Shown here piece by piece: positions 28,790 through 41,199 of a stretch of 64,000 nucleotides of DNA. The stretch covers positions 114,118 through 178,117 of the forward strand of contig JAUCBJ010009132.1 of NCBI GenBank assembly GCA_032718475.1, given 5' to 3'. The notes beneath the pieces were generated by a model that was not told where the DNA came from, ran no database searches, and saw nothing but the letters and a program-made list of their open reading frames with translations. How positions within the stretch are numbered: the stretch's first letter is position 1; the number at the start of each line of letters is the position of its first letter. This DNA comes from Nemertoderma westbladi. Its lineage: Eukaryota; Xenacoelomorpha; Nemertodermatida; Nemertodermatidae. The translations under genes were made by a program, and so were the position numbers.

Positions 28790-29207
28790 TACTACTACTA
28801 CTAGGTCGAGCGAACTCGGACAGTGGAAATGAGATCCTTCCATGCTTCCCGATTCTCCATAGTTGTCGCAATTTCGTTTCTCCCAAGTTCAGTATCCCTT
28901 TCAAGTTGATCTATATATGTTATGGCCGGTCGTCCACGACTACGCTTTCCATGAGTTGGTTGCCAGAGAAGTAGATCTGGTATGACCTCGTCTTTACTTC
29001 GCCAGCAGTGCCCACTGAATCTTAATCTGCGTTCACGGAGGGTGGTTGATACAGGTGGTATTGTACCATAAAGCCCGGCGTTTGTTATGTGTTGTCTCCA
29101 GCTGATGTTTAGGGCTGCCCTTAGTAGTCTTGTGTAGCAACCATCTATTCTTTGTTCAAGTGATTTAGTCAGTGTCCAGGTCTCACCCCCGTATAAACAC
29201 ACCCCTT
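28790..29207 (-). mobile_element. LINE 3' fragment (copy B)
   Basis: Codes for the C-terminal 133 residues of a non-LTR retrotransposon protein: LYGGETWTLTKSLEQRIDGC, then RRLRFSGHCWRSKDEV and HGKRSRGRPAITYIDQL. The ORF end merges into a (TAG)n tail at 28790-28803, so the stop codon lies inside the tail. The fragment begins at the same word (AAGGGGTGTGTTTATAC in sense) as the internal junction of copy A at 30588-32335. It is 5' truncated and inactive. Confidence 0.8.
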
Positions 29208-30044
29208 ATATATCACAGCAAGAAAATTTATTTTACAAAATTCTCGACAAACACGTCTCGAAAAAATCATTCCCACAAAGTAAAGTTCTGCATTAACCTT
29301 GGATGACAGACGCATTACTATACTACCTAGCTGTGAAACAAAAAATAAATTATATCGATATTACATTAACACCCCACTCACCATATTCAAAACCTACAGA
29401 GATAAACTAACCAGTAGGCCTACGCTCTGAGCCAACGAAAAACAACATTACTTAACACAGTTTGAAGTCAACTCAAAAAACATTAGCAAAACGTGGTTAA
29501 TAATCAATTCAGCACTAAGCAAAAAAAATAAACCCTATTCCAAAGCAGCAAAGAACCCTAGGTACCGGAACCACAACAGAAACTACCCGCGACCCACTAT
29601 AATTGCGTTATACTAAATGAACATACAAAATGGTTGGGACTAAACTGAACATGAGAATTCCTGTATCTAATCGAAGGCCTAACTCTTTCTTGCTAAGCGA
29701 AACAACTCCAGTAGAAGTAGAATATTTATTACTGCAGTTAAACAATTATTAAACACTATTTATAAATACCGTACACGTAATCCTCTCATATCCTGCATTA
29801 TGTTAACCCCCACCCCCCCCCACCCCCCACCCCCCAAATAAATTAGAATTAGAAATAGAGATAGCTAATAGATATAATTTGTTTTTACAGTACTAGTTTA
29901 CAGGCCCGTAGCCAGGATTTTAAAAGGGCTGTTCGTTTTTACCAAAAAAAGGGCACTTTTTAATTCGTTTAACTAATGAAATATAGGCCTATCCATTGGT
30001 TTAGCCAGAGCAGCAGAGCATATTAAGGTAGGAGTAGGGTAGGG
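29208..30044. other. Noncoding, with one transposon end
   Basis: AT-rich. A C-run lies near 29812-29835. CAGGCCCGTAGCCAGGATTT at 29901-29920 looks like a hAT-type terminal sequence, but its partner end was not found. Confidence 0.4.
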
Positions 30045-30570
30045 GACTACTACTATGTACTACTACTGTAATCGGCCTGCTGCATTGAAACTGAACATTG
30101 AGATGCTATGCCATCTTAACAAAAACATTTTGTCACCACCATGCCATCCACAATATTGGCAAGCCCAATGCAGCGTGCATTAGGAAGGCTATGCCAGCTT
30201 ATCAACAAAATTGCACCGCCACAACTCCCTATCCCCTATGACTTTCGCGAGATTATCCGCATCTTCAAGGCCAGTGTCCTTTAAGATGCGTCTCAAGAAA
30301 GTCATGGGCTGTCCACCATGCTTATTTTCTCCATGCTGCTGCCAAAGCACAAGATTGTGCACAGTCTGGTACTCACGGCGAAAGCAATGTCCTGCAAAGC
30401 GGGGGCGGCTTTGTTCTAGTGTCAAGCTTGGAGGAACCAATGAGACATCTCAAATATTATATAGTGTCTGGTTGGAGATGCAGATATGTGTGCATTGTAC
30501 TTGACACAGTGAACCCGACATAGCATTCTTGCCAATGTGCCATCCACAGATTTGTTGTCCTCAGCGGTTA
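30045..30570 (-). mobile_element. LINE 3' fragment, second family (copy C)
   Basis: Reads SRPRFAGHCFRREYQTVHNL and GGQPMTFLRRILKDTGLEDA, preceded in another frame by VDGTLARMLC; these are LINE C-terminal motifs. The 3' end shares TTTTTGTTAAG and CATCTCA words with copy D (36300-36795) and ends in a TAGTAG-type microsatellite at 30045-30068. It is 5' truncated beside the tail of copy A and contains a frameshift near 30425. Confidence 0.7.
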
Positions 30571-30587
30571 GAGCCCAGCATGGACTC

Positions 30588-32335
30588 CTACTACTACTAC
30601 TAAGTCGAGCGAACTCGGACAGTGGAAATGAGTTCCTTCCAGGCTTCCTGATTCTCCATAGTTGTCGCAATTTCGTTTCTCCCAAGTTCAGTAGCCCTTT
30701 CAAGTTGATCTATATATGTTATGGCCAGTCGTCCACGACTACGCTTTCCATGAGTTGGTTGCCAGAAAAGTAGATCTGGTATGACCTCGTCTTTACTTCG
30801 CCAGCAGTGCCCACTGAATCTTAATCTGCGTTCACGGAGGGTGGTTGATACAGATGGTATTGTACCATAAAGCTCAGCATTTGTCATGTGTTGTCTCCAG
30901 CTGATGTTTAGGGCTGCCCTTAGTAGTCTTGTGTAGCAACCATCAATTCGTTGTTCAAGTGATTTAGTCAATGTCCAGGTCTCACCCCCGTATAAACACA
31001 CCCCTTTGCTTTCCTAACTTCTATGTCCTTTTTGCTACTCTCTATCCATGATCCTAAGTACTGGAAGTCGTCAACCTTCCTTAGTTTATTATTATCAATG
31101 GTTGTCAAGTTCCCATCAACATTAAAGGTCATGAATTCGGTCTTTGTAGAATTTATATGCAATCCAACCTCCTTAGCAGCCCTCTCCACTTGATTTAGTA
31201 GAAGCTGTGCATCTGCTAGCGTATTAGAGAGCAGGGCGATGTCATCCGCAAAGTCGGTGTCTGTGACTGTAGTTGCCGGATATCTACTACATCTGCGTTC
31301 TTGAAGTGTGAATCCCAGATCTTCACCCTTTGTGGCCGTCCTCATTGCGTATTCCAGCACAATTACAAATAGTAATGGTGCTAATGTGTCACCTTGCAGT
31401 ACGCCAGCCAGGATTGAGAAAAACTCAGTTTTACCATCTGGTGAGAGTATCTGCGCTTCTGTGTCACAATATAACAATCCAATGCCAGCAATAATTACTT
31501 CTGGTATTCCATAAGCTCTTAGGATTTCAAGCATTTTACCTCTATGGATGGAGTCGAATGCCTTCTTGAAGTCCACAAAAGTCATGACTGCGGGGAGATT
31601 CTTTGACTTAATTCCTTCAATCAGTCTCCGTAGTGCAAGTATCTGAGCTATTGTTGATCTACTTGGTCGAAATCCGTTTTGGCTCTTACGCAGTAGTTTC
31701 TCTATGTGAGGCCTAATCCTATATAGAATCATTTTATTGTATATTTTGGCAGCTACCATAAGCAGACAGATCCCACGATAGTTTGTTGGTATGCCGAGGT
31801 CTCCTTTCTTGGGGAGAGGCTTTAGTTGACCTTTAGTCCAAATTGGTGGAGGCTTTTCCCCTTTTAACATCCGGTTGCAAGCATTCAATAATGGTCTGTT
31901 TAGCACTCATGTTTTCCATACCTCCGCTGGAATTTCATCTAATCCACTCGATTTATTATTGGACATGCTTTTAATGCTTCTTTGGAGTTCGGCAGGTGTG
32001 AAGTTCCCTGTTTCTATAGGTAGTGTCTTGTCATATATTTTCCTTGTAGGACTGACCTCGATGTTTGGTGGCTGCCCAAGCAAGTTTCTGAAGTGATTTT
32101 TCCACTTCCCCACACGTTCTACTGGACTATCGGCTTTGAGGCGCCCCTTTGCACAACCTTTCCGACCAGATACCTCATTCACAGTTTGCCAGTTAAGTCT
32201 TGATTGTTGCTGTATGTGAGCAGTTGTAATTGCCTCAATTTTATCCTGTATGTACTTTTCCTAGCTGATGTTGTAGGCCAATTTAAGATCACCCTTAGCT
32301 TTCTCAACGTTGTTAATGTTTTCGGTTGTTGGTTG
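30588..32335 (-). pseudogene. LINE reverse transcriptase, decayed (copy A)
   Basis: Non-LTR retrotransposon pol on the - strand. N-ward part: ERVGKWKNHFRNLLGQPP and SSGLDEIPAEVWK. RT core: GDLGIPTNYRGICLL, SQNGFRPSRSTIAQILALRR, VDFKKAFDSIHRG, GVLQGDTLAPLLF and catalytic FADDIALLS, followed by FQYLGSWI. C-terminal part 31001-30600: LYGGETWTLTK and RRLRFSGHCWRS. The frame is broken by TGA at 31909-31907 and an earlier TAG near 32261. A junction near 31008 removes about 40 codons and shifts frame. The ORF ends in a (TAG)n tail at 30588-30602. The endonuclease domain is absent. The type is common in invertebrate genomes; the clade is not assigned. Confidence 0.85.
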
Positions 32336-32366
32336 TTCGGTTTTTACTTTGTAGGCTATCTATGCT

Positions 32367-32495
32367 TATTCCCCAGAAGTTAGTTATTTTCCCAGTTATT
32401 TAACCCGCGGGCAGGAAACAACCCGAGGGCGAAGCCCGAGGGTGTTCCTGCCCAAGGGTTAAATAACTGGGAAAATAACTAACTTCTGGGGAATA
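32367..32495. repeat. Long palindrome, arms of about 39 bp plus inner hairpin
   Basis: The left arm from TATTCCCCAGAAGTTAGTTA is mirrored by the right arm ending TAACTAACTTCTGGGGAATA. The centre (GGGCAGGAAACAACCC... GGGTGTTCCTGCCC, with GAGGGCGAAGCCCGAG between) is itself self-complementary. The whole 129 bp can fold into one hairpin. Confidence 0.9.
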
Positions 32496-32497
32496 TG

Positions 32498-33664
32498 TAA
32501 GTTGTTGCACATTTATTATGGTATGCATTTCGATTATTTTTGTCCCTTAACAGCTATTTACAGATTCTAAAAGGGCATTGTTTGGGGGAAGAGTTTACAA
32601 AATGGGGCTTGGAAAGTTTTGGGGGTGTTTGTATATTTATTTTTCCCAAGGGAATTGGAAAATTTTCGGTGTGTTTCACTTTAATTCATTAATTGCATAG
32701 GTGTTATTTTGCCCAAGGGAATAATAACACCCAAGTTCCAAGGTAAAACATTAACAAAAAGTATTTTTGGTGGACAAGTGGACAAGTCATGTATCCATTA
32801 CCCACAGACGGTATTGTTCACATTAAATACGTTTTATTAGTATAATTAAGTATTTAGTACTTAGGAAAATAAAAGTTACAACTTTTCCACTATACTCGAG
32901 TTATTTTATTTCCCGAGCGCCAGCGAAGTTAATAAAGGGTCGAGAGAATATTGAAAAAAATGTGCTAGGCCCTACGTTTTTTGCCATATAATACGTAATT
33001 TTAGTCTTAAATTGGTACTTATTTACTTATATTTCTGTGCTAGTGCAATTCAATTTATACCAACAATATCCTTAACCGGATTGTTGTAATAGTTATTAAA
33101 GTAAATTATTAGCAAACTATATTGCTATCGTAGTTCTGGGGTTCAAATTACTGTACTCGTCCTCCTGATGCTGCCTTCTCAATGTTAAATAATTTAATGG
33201 TTCTGGAATATATTAAGTTTATTAAGAATATATTAAGTTATTTACTATTGAGTAAATATATTGAGTTTACTATTGAGCATGGATTTTGCTCAAATTACAT
33301 ACAAAGCTGCAAACATTTTCTACTTCGATGCTCTTTCAACACATGTAATAAAATTTAAGAAATTCCACGACAAATATTTTCACAAATAAAATTTAAGTAA
33401 TTCCATGAAAAATATTTTCACATGAAATACAAAACTAGTTGGTGGTCTGAATGCCTGATTTGCACCTGATGTGACACACAACAGACCTAAGACGAGTACA
33501 GCAGCATTACCGGTTCCTATGTTTGTATGTCAGTATGTAACACTTCACTACTTCTAAGAGGGAATAACATGGTTATTTTGCCCTAATAGGGAAAAATAAC
33601 TTTTTTGGCCGTAGCCCAGCATTAGAGATAGTTATAATCCCGCTAATAAATGTGTAACAACTTA
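32498..33664. mobile_element. Non-autonomous element with 21-bp terminal inverted repeats
   Basis: TAAGTTGTTGCACATTTATT at 32498 is mirrored by AATAAATGTGTAACAACTTA ending at 33664, with one mismatch over 21 bp. The inside (about 1.17 kb) has no ORF but contains small hairpins built from CCCAAGGGAA and GGTGTTATT words. The long palindrome directly abuts its left end. No transposase is encoded. Confidence 0.6.
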
Positions 33665-33671
33665 TCTTAAT

Positions 33672-34375
33672 TGGCATGGACTCCAATAGAGGAGCACTGG
33701 TACTACTGCTGCTCTAAATAATCGGACCATAAAGTTTCCGATGAATTCTGAGTGACTTCCAAATCCTGGAAAGCATATTCAATGCTGCCCACGCCTTTCT
33801 CTTACGTATTCGAAGGTCCTCACCTGACTTCCGAATCCATGATCCCGTGTAACAGAAGTTCTCCACATGCTCAAGCATACCATCCTTTGAGCTTTTGCTC
33901 ATCCGGGCTCATCCGGGAGATTTGCTGAGGACTTTCTAAGTCAACTGTCACAATTTTGGTCTTTTTGGTGTTAATAAAAAGACCAACACTAGAAGCAGCC
34001 TGTTCTAATGAGCTGGGGAGCCGTTGGGCTCCCTCTAGTGATTCTGAGAGTACTCCTAAGTTTTCAGCAAAGTCTAGATCAGTTTGGTACAGCACTTGGG
34101 ATGACTTGACTTCTGGAGCCAGTAGGACTATCGCCAATGGGAATATCTGGGAGTACAGACTCAGACACTTTTACTTCTATAAAGTTATCAGGCAATACCC
34201 CGTCATTATTTTATTGAGGAGCTTTTCAAAGTGGGCTTTCCAACCATTGAGGCGATCGGCTGGTGATTCAGCCTTAACCTTGGTGGTTGGTTGGCTTTTC
34301 CGCCCAGGAAGCAAGTTGATCGATTATTCCATGCCTGCGATGATTGCCTGCTGTCGTCGGCATCATTGATGGCAT
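33672..34375 (-). pseudogene. LINE reverse transcriptase relic (copy E)
   Basis: Fragments of the same LINE type: KVKAESPADRLNGWKAHFEK (about 34245-34305), then LLAPEVKSSQVLYQTDLDFA and the catalytic box changed to FAEN, then FCYTGSWIRKSGEDLRIRK and, after a frameshift, VRLFRAAVVPVLLY. The RT segment between the first two blocks is deleted. The loss of the FADD Asp pair and the many stops show that it is dead. Confidence 0.7.
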
Positions 34376-34379
34376 CAAC

Positions 34380-34445
34380 AATGCCCCCTTGGTCTGGGAG
34401 GCCCGAGGCCTCGGCCTCTTCGGTCTATGCCTAAATCCGGCCCTG
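34380..34445 (-). mobile_element. hAT-type transposon end
   Basis: On the - strand it begins CAGGGCCGGATTTAGGCATA and continues through a GAGGCC-rich palindromic stretch. This form is typical of hAT-like terminal repeats. No partner end was found, so it is a solo or truncated end fused to the LINE relic. Confidence 0.4.
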
Positions 34446-35179
34446 ATTATTAAAAAAAAATAGATTTAAATAGATACATTAAATACATAAACAATTATAT
34501 ACTCTATCAACGTTATAATAGTAGGCTCCCTATAATATTAAAATAATAGTAAACCAATTGACAGTATGATAACTGACAAGACTGTTAACCGTTATTACAT
34601 AACCAGTGACTTAAACAAGCTCTGTCCAATCAGACCACTAATGGCCTTGGCCTGTGGCCTCCCAGTTCCCTTCAATAAGATTGCTTTACATCACCATTGG
34701 GCTACCTACCTATCTTACATTGCTATATTGAACAGATTGTCAGACTATTTGAACACAGGTGGAGTCAAAACCTCAATGCTGTTCTCCACGAACGTGTACA
34801 ATGTACCCACAGTGCTGAACAGCCGTAACAATGAGGCGCACTCCTGATGTGGTAAATTAGGCTCCCCCTTGCTTCCATTATGTCGAAGTTCCAAGGCCAT
34901 ATTTACAGACTACGATGGTAGAGATGGGGGGGGGGGGGGGGGGGGGTATTAGTGGTAATGTGGCTAAGGGTTAAAACATTTAGATGGAGTCTTCTTATAT
35001 TTGGCTAAGTTAACCTTTCTTTGGCTACCCATGCCTGGGCTGGGACAATGTGAAATATATCTGGTCGGGCTGCTAACTAACATATTTTGCTTTGCTGGAA
35101 AGGCAAATCCGTAAATTCGTAGCATTTTACAGATATTACAGTATTTAATGAAATTTCTCCCCGGCCCTTTCAACATTTT
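34446..35179. other. Noncoding, nothing recognised
   Basis: Contains a 94-codon ORF (34566-34847 +) without recognisable features and a G-tract near 34927-34947. Confidence 0.4.
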
Positions 35180-35185
35180 TTCAAG

Positions 35186-35253
35186 GGGGGGGGGGGGGGG
35201 GGGGGGTGGGGGGCATGTCACAATGCCCCCCCCCCCCCCGAAATCCGCCACTG
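35186..35253. repeat. G-tract/C-tract hairpin with hAT-like end
   Basis: A long G run (from 35186) and GGGGGGCAT are mirrored by ATGCCCCCC and a C run (to 35239), with a GTCACA loop. On the - strand the right end reads CAGTGGCGGATTTCGGGG, a common hAT-like terminus. Homopolymer lengths are likely to be unreliable. Confidence 0.5.
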
Positions 35254-36299
35254 ATTCAGCATGAAATTCTGTATCAGATATGTTTAAATAATTTGACCTT
35301 TTGGTCAGAAAATTTTTGAATTTTATTTCTCTCCCATTTCGACATTCATGTTGAATTTCAACAAATTTCCTGACGGATGTAACCACCAAACCAAGGTGGG
35401 ACCAATGTTGCTTAAAATAATTCATTTAGAAACGTTTCAAACAAATTTATTTGATGCGAACAAGGGCGGCCTAGATTTGGGATTGTTTGGGAAAATATAC
35501 AAACTTAGGATTATATAAGAGTTGTGAACAAAATTACAATTATTATTATTGTTATTCCGAAATAAGAAAATAAGGATTTTCCTGGCTTGAATTAGTTATA
35601 AAGCTTGGCGTGGTTTAGTATTGCAGGTGGTGCTATATTATAGCTCCTTGTAAATTCCACCAAACGTGGCTATAATACTCACAATTAAAGCCATAAAGTA
35701 GTTTTAACGAGTCTTTGTGAGGTGGATTTCAAGATCAATGATGATACCACATGGTACAAGATGTTCGATCGATATTAACTTTTAATTTGAGGAAGTTCGT
35801 CTTCGATATCGACTGTGGAACATGTGGAAGCACCCGGGCATGGCATCCAGGGACAACTGCGACCGTAACTGGATCACGAGAAAGGGCTTCCCAAGCACGA
35901 GAAAAGGCTTCCCCAGCACGAGAAAGGGCTTCACCGGCTTAAGATACCCGAACAAAAGACTATCTGTACAAAAGTTATTCTGACCTGTGGCAGCCGAACA
36001 AAAGGTTGTGGACAAAAGGTAGGCCTGCTCCGATAAAAAAAAACCCAGACAAGCGAAACCAGGAAATGAGGTACTTCATCTTCATTGATTTGGGCTGAGT
36101 TTTGATGTGACCAGTATCATCCGAGGAAAACATCATTACCAACCATACTGAATTTATTAGATAATTCTAGATCAATCTAAGCAAATAAAATAATTACCAA
36201 TAGGATTGCAAAAGCCCACAACTAATCTACTTTCTAACAGGTTGACAACATATTTGAGTTTGTATACCCTGCATTCTGGCTGCCTGACTCTTAACTCCC
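35254..36299. other. Noncoding, with a 21-bp repeat
   Basis: About three copies of a 21-bp unit (CACGAGAAAGGGCTTCCC) lie at 35875-35937. Nothing else is recognised. Confidence 0.5.
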
Positions 36300-36795
36300 A
36301 CTATCTATCTATCTAAAATCGGCCTGCATTGCAGCTGCACACTGAGATGTTATAATGGCTTAACAAAAAAAATAGTGCCACCAGAAATCTAAAATTGGCT
36401 TGCCGTGATGCAGCATGCATTAAGAATTCTACGGGTATGCCGGCTTCGGCTGCTTGTCGACAAAATTGCACCGCCACAACTCCCTTTCTCCATGATTTTC
36501 GCGAGATTATCCGCATCTTCAAGGATAGTATCCTTTTGAAGCGTCGTAAGAAAGTCATGGGCTGTCCACCTTCATTATTTTCTCCATGAGGCAGCCAAAA
36601 CAAAAGGTTGTGAACAGGCAGGTCCACACAGCGAAAGCAATGTCCTGTGAAGAGGATGCGGCTTTGTTCAAGTCTTAAGCTTGGAGGGAACAATGGGACA
36701 CCTCCAATATTATACAGTGTCTGTTTGGAGATGTGTGCATTGTGCTTGATGCAGTGAACCGGCGTAGCATTCTTGTGAAAGTGCCATCCAGAGAT
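36300..36795 (-). mobile_element. LINE 3' fragment, second family (copy D)
   Basis: Codes for LRLEQSRILFTGHCFRCVDL and GGQPMTFLRR, related to copy C. It is preceded by LDGTFTRMLR in another frame and ends in a (TAGA)n tail at 36300-36315. Truncated and frameshifted. Confidence 0.7.
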
Positions 36796-37043
36796 GCATG
36801 ATATTATTTAATATCAAATATATAGAATATCAATCAGCAAATTAATTATTTATTGATCTGCGAGTTCAGCATTCTGTATTTAAACATTCGAAAGAGTTAT
36901 CAAGCGAAATAGAAAGCAAATTATTAATTCTATTTAGACCAAACTAGAAATTTGATATTCACATTCACACAGATAATAATTAATTATTATTAATACTTAT
37001 TATCAAACTTTGCTAATAAAAAAACCAAGTTAAATTTTAGAGT
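36796..37043. other. AT-rich spacer downstream of actin
   Basis: No feature recognised; it lies just 3' of the conventional actin gene. Confidence 0.4.
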
Positions 37044-37049
37044 TTTATT
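37044..37049 (-). terminator. Actin polyadenylation signal AATAAA
   Basis: AATAAA on the - strand, 20 nt after the actin stop codon. This would give a very short 3' UTR; longer forms are possible. Confidence 0.45.
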
Positions 37050-37068
37050 GAGTTAAGTTAATAAATGT

Positions 37069-38425
<1,357 letters not shown>

Positions 38426-38490
38426 TTACTGAAATCTATTTCGCGTTTAACGACAACTGCGTTATGAACTTTAGTATAGGGAGGGCCGTT

Positions 38491-38499
38491 GTTATATAT
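38491..38499 (-). promoter_or_regulatory. Actin TATA-like box
   Basis: ATATATAAC on the - strand, about 105 bp upstream of the actin ATG, followed by a GC-richer stretch. It suits a start site near 38465. Confidence 0.45.
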
Positions 38500-38510
38500 T
38501 ATTAGTCGAA

Positions 38511-38530
38511 ACAGGAACTTGTCCCATTCC
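38511..38530 (-). promoter_or_regulatory. Word shared with the diverged actin upstream region
   Basis: ACAGGAACTTGTCCCATTCC (+ strand) lies between the TATA-like box and the proximal CArG box and matches 28427-28446 at 18 of 20 positions. Confidence 0.4.
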
Positions 38531-38541
38531 TGAAATTATGA

Positions 38542-38551
38542 CCATATATGG
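38542..38551. promoter_or_regulatory. Proximal CArG box (SRF site)
   Basis: CCATATATGG is a perfect CC(A/T)6GG palindrome, 156 bp upstream of the actin ATG. SRF binding to such boxes is an established feature of animal actin promoters. Confidence 0.7.
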
Positions 38552-38850
38552 TAAGATTTAGATAGGGCGGATGAGCCATAATCGCCAAAAACCCGGTTGT
38601 TAATAATAAGGCCCTGTAATATTGTAAAAACCCTTTTGTGGTATTGCCAAAATAAGTTATTATTCCTATTACTATGCTTGTATTAATTACACTTCTTCAA
38701 CATATATAACACAGCAACGAAAATTTACCCTGTATTAATCGCGTTCCTATTATATATATGTATAGAGCAAAAACCCGCGTTACTTATATTCCTTCGGTAT
38801 ATATGAGTTGCGATGGTCGTAGCCAGAGACGAATCAAGCAGGAATTATTA

Positions 38851-38860
38851 CCTTATATGG
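38851..38860. promoter_or_regulatory. Distal CArG box (SRF site)
   Basis: CCTTATATGG, a second perfect CC(A/T)6GG match, is about 300 bp further upstream. Paired CArG boxes are typical of actin regulation. Confidence 0.6.
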
Positions 38861-39213
38861 TATTAACTTGGTGATGGCAGTGTTATATACGTTGTATACC
38901 AATGACTTATACGACGCTGTATGTGTGTGTAGTGTGTATGTACTGTATGTGTATATTGGGTATTGCAGGTAGAATAAATAGAGACTGTGATACGATATTT
39001 TTGTACAGATGTCATTTCAACTATTGAATGTTCATGTTCATTAGTATATTACATTTATATACAGTAGCTTTGCTATGTTTCGTATGAGAGTTTTTGTACA
39101 CCGCTTTAGTTATTCATTATACATACACATTCAAGTAGTGTGCATGTTCCTGTGTCCTATGGTACGGTAGTTTAAAACATTCAATGAGTGAGGTGATGTC
39201 AACATAACATATG

Positions 39214-40388
39214 AGATATTCGGAGGCCGTATTGAACTCTGATACGGCCTGTTGCGGTTTATGTAGATATTTGGAGGCCGTATTGAACTCTGATACGGCC
39301 TGTTGCGGTTTATGTAGATATTTGGAGGCCGTATTGAACTCTGATACGGCCTGTTGCGGTTTATGTAGATATTCGGAGGCCGTATTGAACTCTGATACGG
39401 CCTGTTGCGGTTTATGTAGATATTTGGAGGCCGTATTGAACTCTGATACGGCCTGTTGCGGTTTATGTAGATATTTGGAGGCCGTATTTAACTCTGATAC
39501 GGCCTGTTGTGGTTTATGTAGATATTGTCGGAGGCCGTATTGAACTCTGATACAGCCTGTTGCGGTTTATGTAGATATTTGGAGGCCGTATTTAACTCTG
39601 ATACGGCCTGTTGCGGTTTATGTAGATATTCGGAGGCCGTATTAAACTCTGATACAGCCTGTTGCGGTTTATGTAGATATTCGGAGGCCGTATTGAACTC
39701 TGATACGGCCTGTTGCGGTTTATGTAGATATTCGGAGGCCGTATTGAACTCTGATACGGCCTGTTGCGGTTTATGTAGATATTTGGAGGCCGTATTGAAC
39801 TCTGATACGGCCTGTTGCGGTTTATGTAGATATTTGGAGGCCGTATTGAACTCTGATACGGCCTGTTGCGGTTTATGTAGATATTTGGAGGCCGTATTGA
39901 ACTCTGATACGGCCTGTTGCGGTTTATGTAGATATTTGGAGGCCGAATTGAACTCTGATACGGCCTGTTGCGGTTTATGTAGATATTCGGAGGCCGTATT
40001 GAACTGTGATACGGCCTGTTGCGGTTTATGTAGATATTTGGAGGCCGTATTGAACTCTGATACGGCCTGTTGCGGTTTATGTAGATATTTGGAGGCCGTA
40101 TTGAACTCTGATACGGCCTGTTGTGGTTTATGTAGATATTTGGAGGCCGTATTGAACTCTGATACGGCCTGTTGCGGTTTATGTAGATATTTGGAGGCCG
40201 TATTGAACTCTGATACGGCCTGTTGCGGTTTATGTAGATATTTGGAGGCCGTATTGAACTCTGATACGGCCTGTTGCGGTTTATGTAGATATTCGGAGGC
40301 CGTATTGAACTCTGATACGGCCTGTTGCGGTTTATGTAGATATTCGGAGGCCGTATTGAACTCTGATACGGCCTGTTGCGGTTTATGT
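39214..40388. repeat. 51-bp minisatellite, 23 copies
   Basis: Units are nearly identical and vary mainly at ATTCGG/ATTTGG. Each holds GGCCGTAT, nine bases, then ATACGGCC, a perfect 8-bp stem. The unit is 17 codons, so the + strand stays open (EAVLNSDTACCGLCRY per unit). One unit near 39527 has two extra bases that shift the frame. It lies 0.8 kb upstream of the conventional actin. There is no sign of translation. Confidence 0.95.
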
Positions 40389-40461
40389 TAGAGGCCTGAT
40401 GAGTTTGGCTGTTATTGTTGACGTTTGCCTTTGTGAGATTTCACATTCTGGCCTCCTTAAG

Positions 40462-40629
40462 CCGGTTTATACGTGGCAAATTTTTGCGCAACTGGCAACT
40501 TAACTTGTCGAAAAGTTTTGTTAAAGTTTTTAAACGTAGCAACGATTTTAGTGTAACTTCGTGTTTAAACGGATCAACTTGTTTGGCAACTTCAGTTGGT
40601 TGCTCAAAAAGTTTCCACGTGTAATCCAG
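40462..40629. mobile_element. Short MITE-like element
   Basis: CCGGTTTATACGTGGCAAAT at the left is matched by the reverse complement of the right end (CTGGATTACACGTGGAAACT). About 24 of 31 terminal bases agree. At 168 bp with no coding capacity it fits a MITE. No target duplication is evident. Confidence 0.45.
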
Positions 40630-41062
40630 AATTTAGATAAGCAGATTTCAACCTATTAGAACTGATTAAAGCGACAATAAAGTTAACATAGAGTTGATGT
40701 TGTATGTTGGAAAACATAGAGTTGGTACTGTGCGGTGCAGTTGTGAGCTGTAGAAATGGAGTTGAGAAACATTCGGTTTGTTCGCAGGGTTATTTTCACT
40801 GGCTATTCATAAAAAGCAATTAACTGCCGAGTTAAACACATTTTTATCTGATTCATGTAAATTACAACAAGACAAGTTTACATATACTGTAATTCACCGG
40901 TAACTACGGTAACTTTCTATTCTTTTGTATATTGGGATTGGTAAATGAATTACAACATATTTTATTATACTGTTGTCACCTCTGTAATTAAATATTATTG
41001 TAATATTAATAACTAATAATTAATGCTTTCTATGTCATCGTATAACTGTTGGATTATTTCTA
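40630..41062. other. Noncoding, nothing recognised
   Basis: AT-rich sequence without a supported gene. Confidence 0.4.
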
Positions 41063-41199
41063 TTACAGGCATTTGAAGAGACTCGCCAACTTCGCTTGTA
41101 ACGCAGCGCTCTTGAAACATGTAACAATAGCGGCGGCAGATACAGACGCCACAGCCGCCACACCAACTGCCACCGCAACAATCGCTGTCGTCGTTTGGT
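41063..41199 (-). CDS. Candidate terminal exon coding a membrane helix
   Basis: On the - strand a good acceptor (TATTAATTTTCAG) precedes 41199. After two bases, an open frame of 44 codons runs to TAA at 41065-41063. It codes for a strongly hydrophobic helix (TAIVAVAVGVAAVASVSAAA) followed by a short basic tail (CFKSAALQAKLASLFKCL). The GC content and codon-like composition stand out from the AT-rich surroundings. It could be the last exon of a single-pass membrane protein whose other exons lie further right or outside the window. No family is recognised. Confidence 0.3.

Noticed and set aside
34566-34847. 94-codon ORF
   Set aside because: No homology, motif or splice context recognised; its length is within chance for this DNA.
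39211-40391. Cysteine-rich repeat protein (EAVLNSDTACCGLC)
   Set aside because: The unit is a minisatellite with a perfect hairpin, a 2-bp shift breaks the frame, and there is no upstream coding exon or signal peptide.
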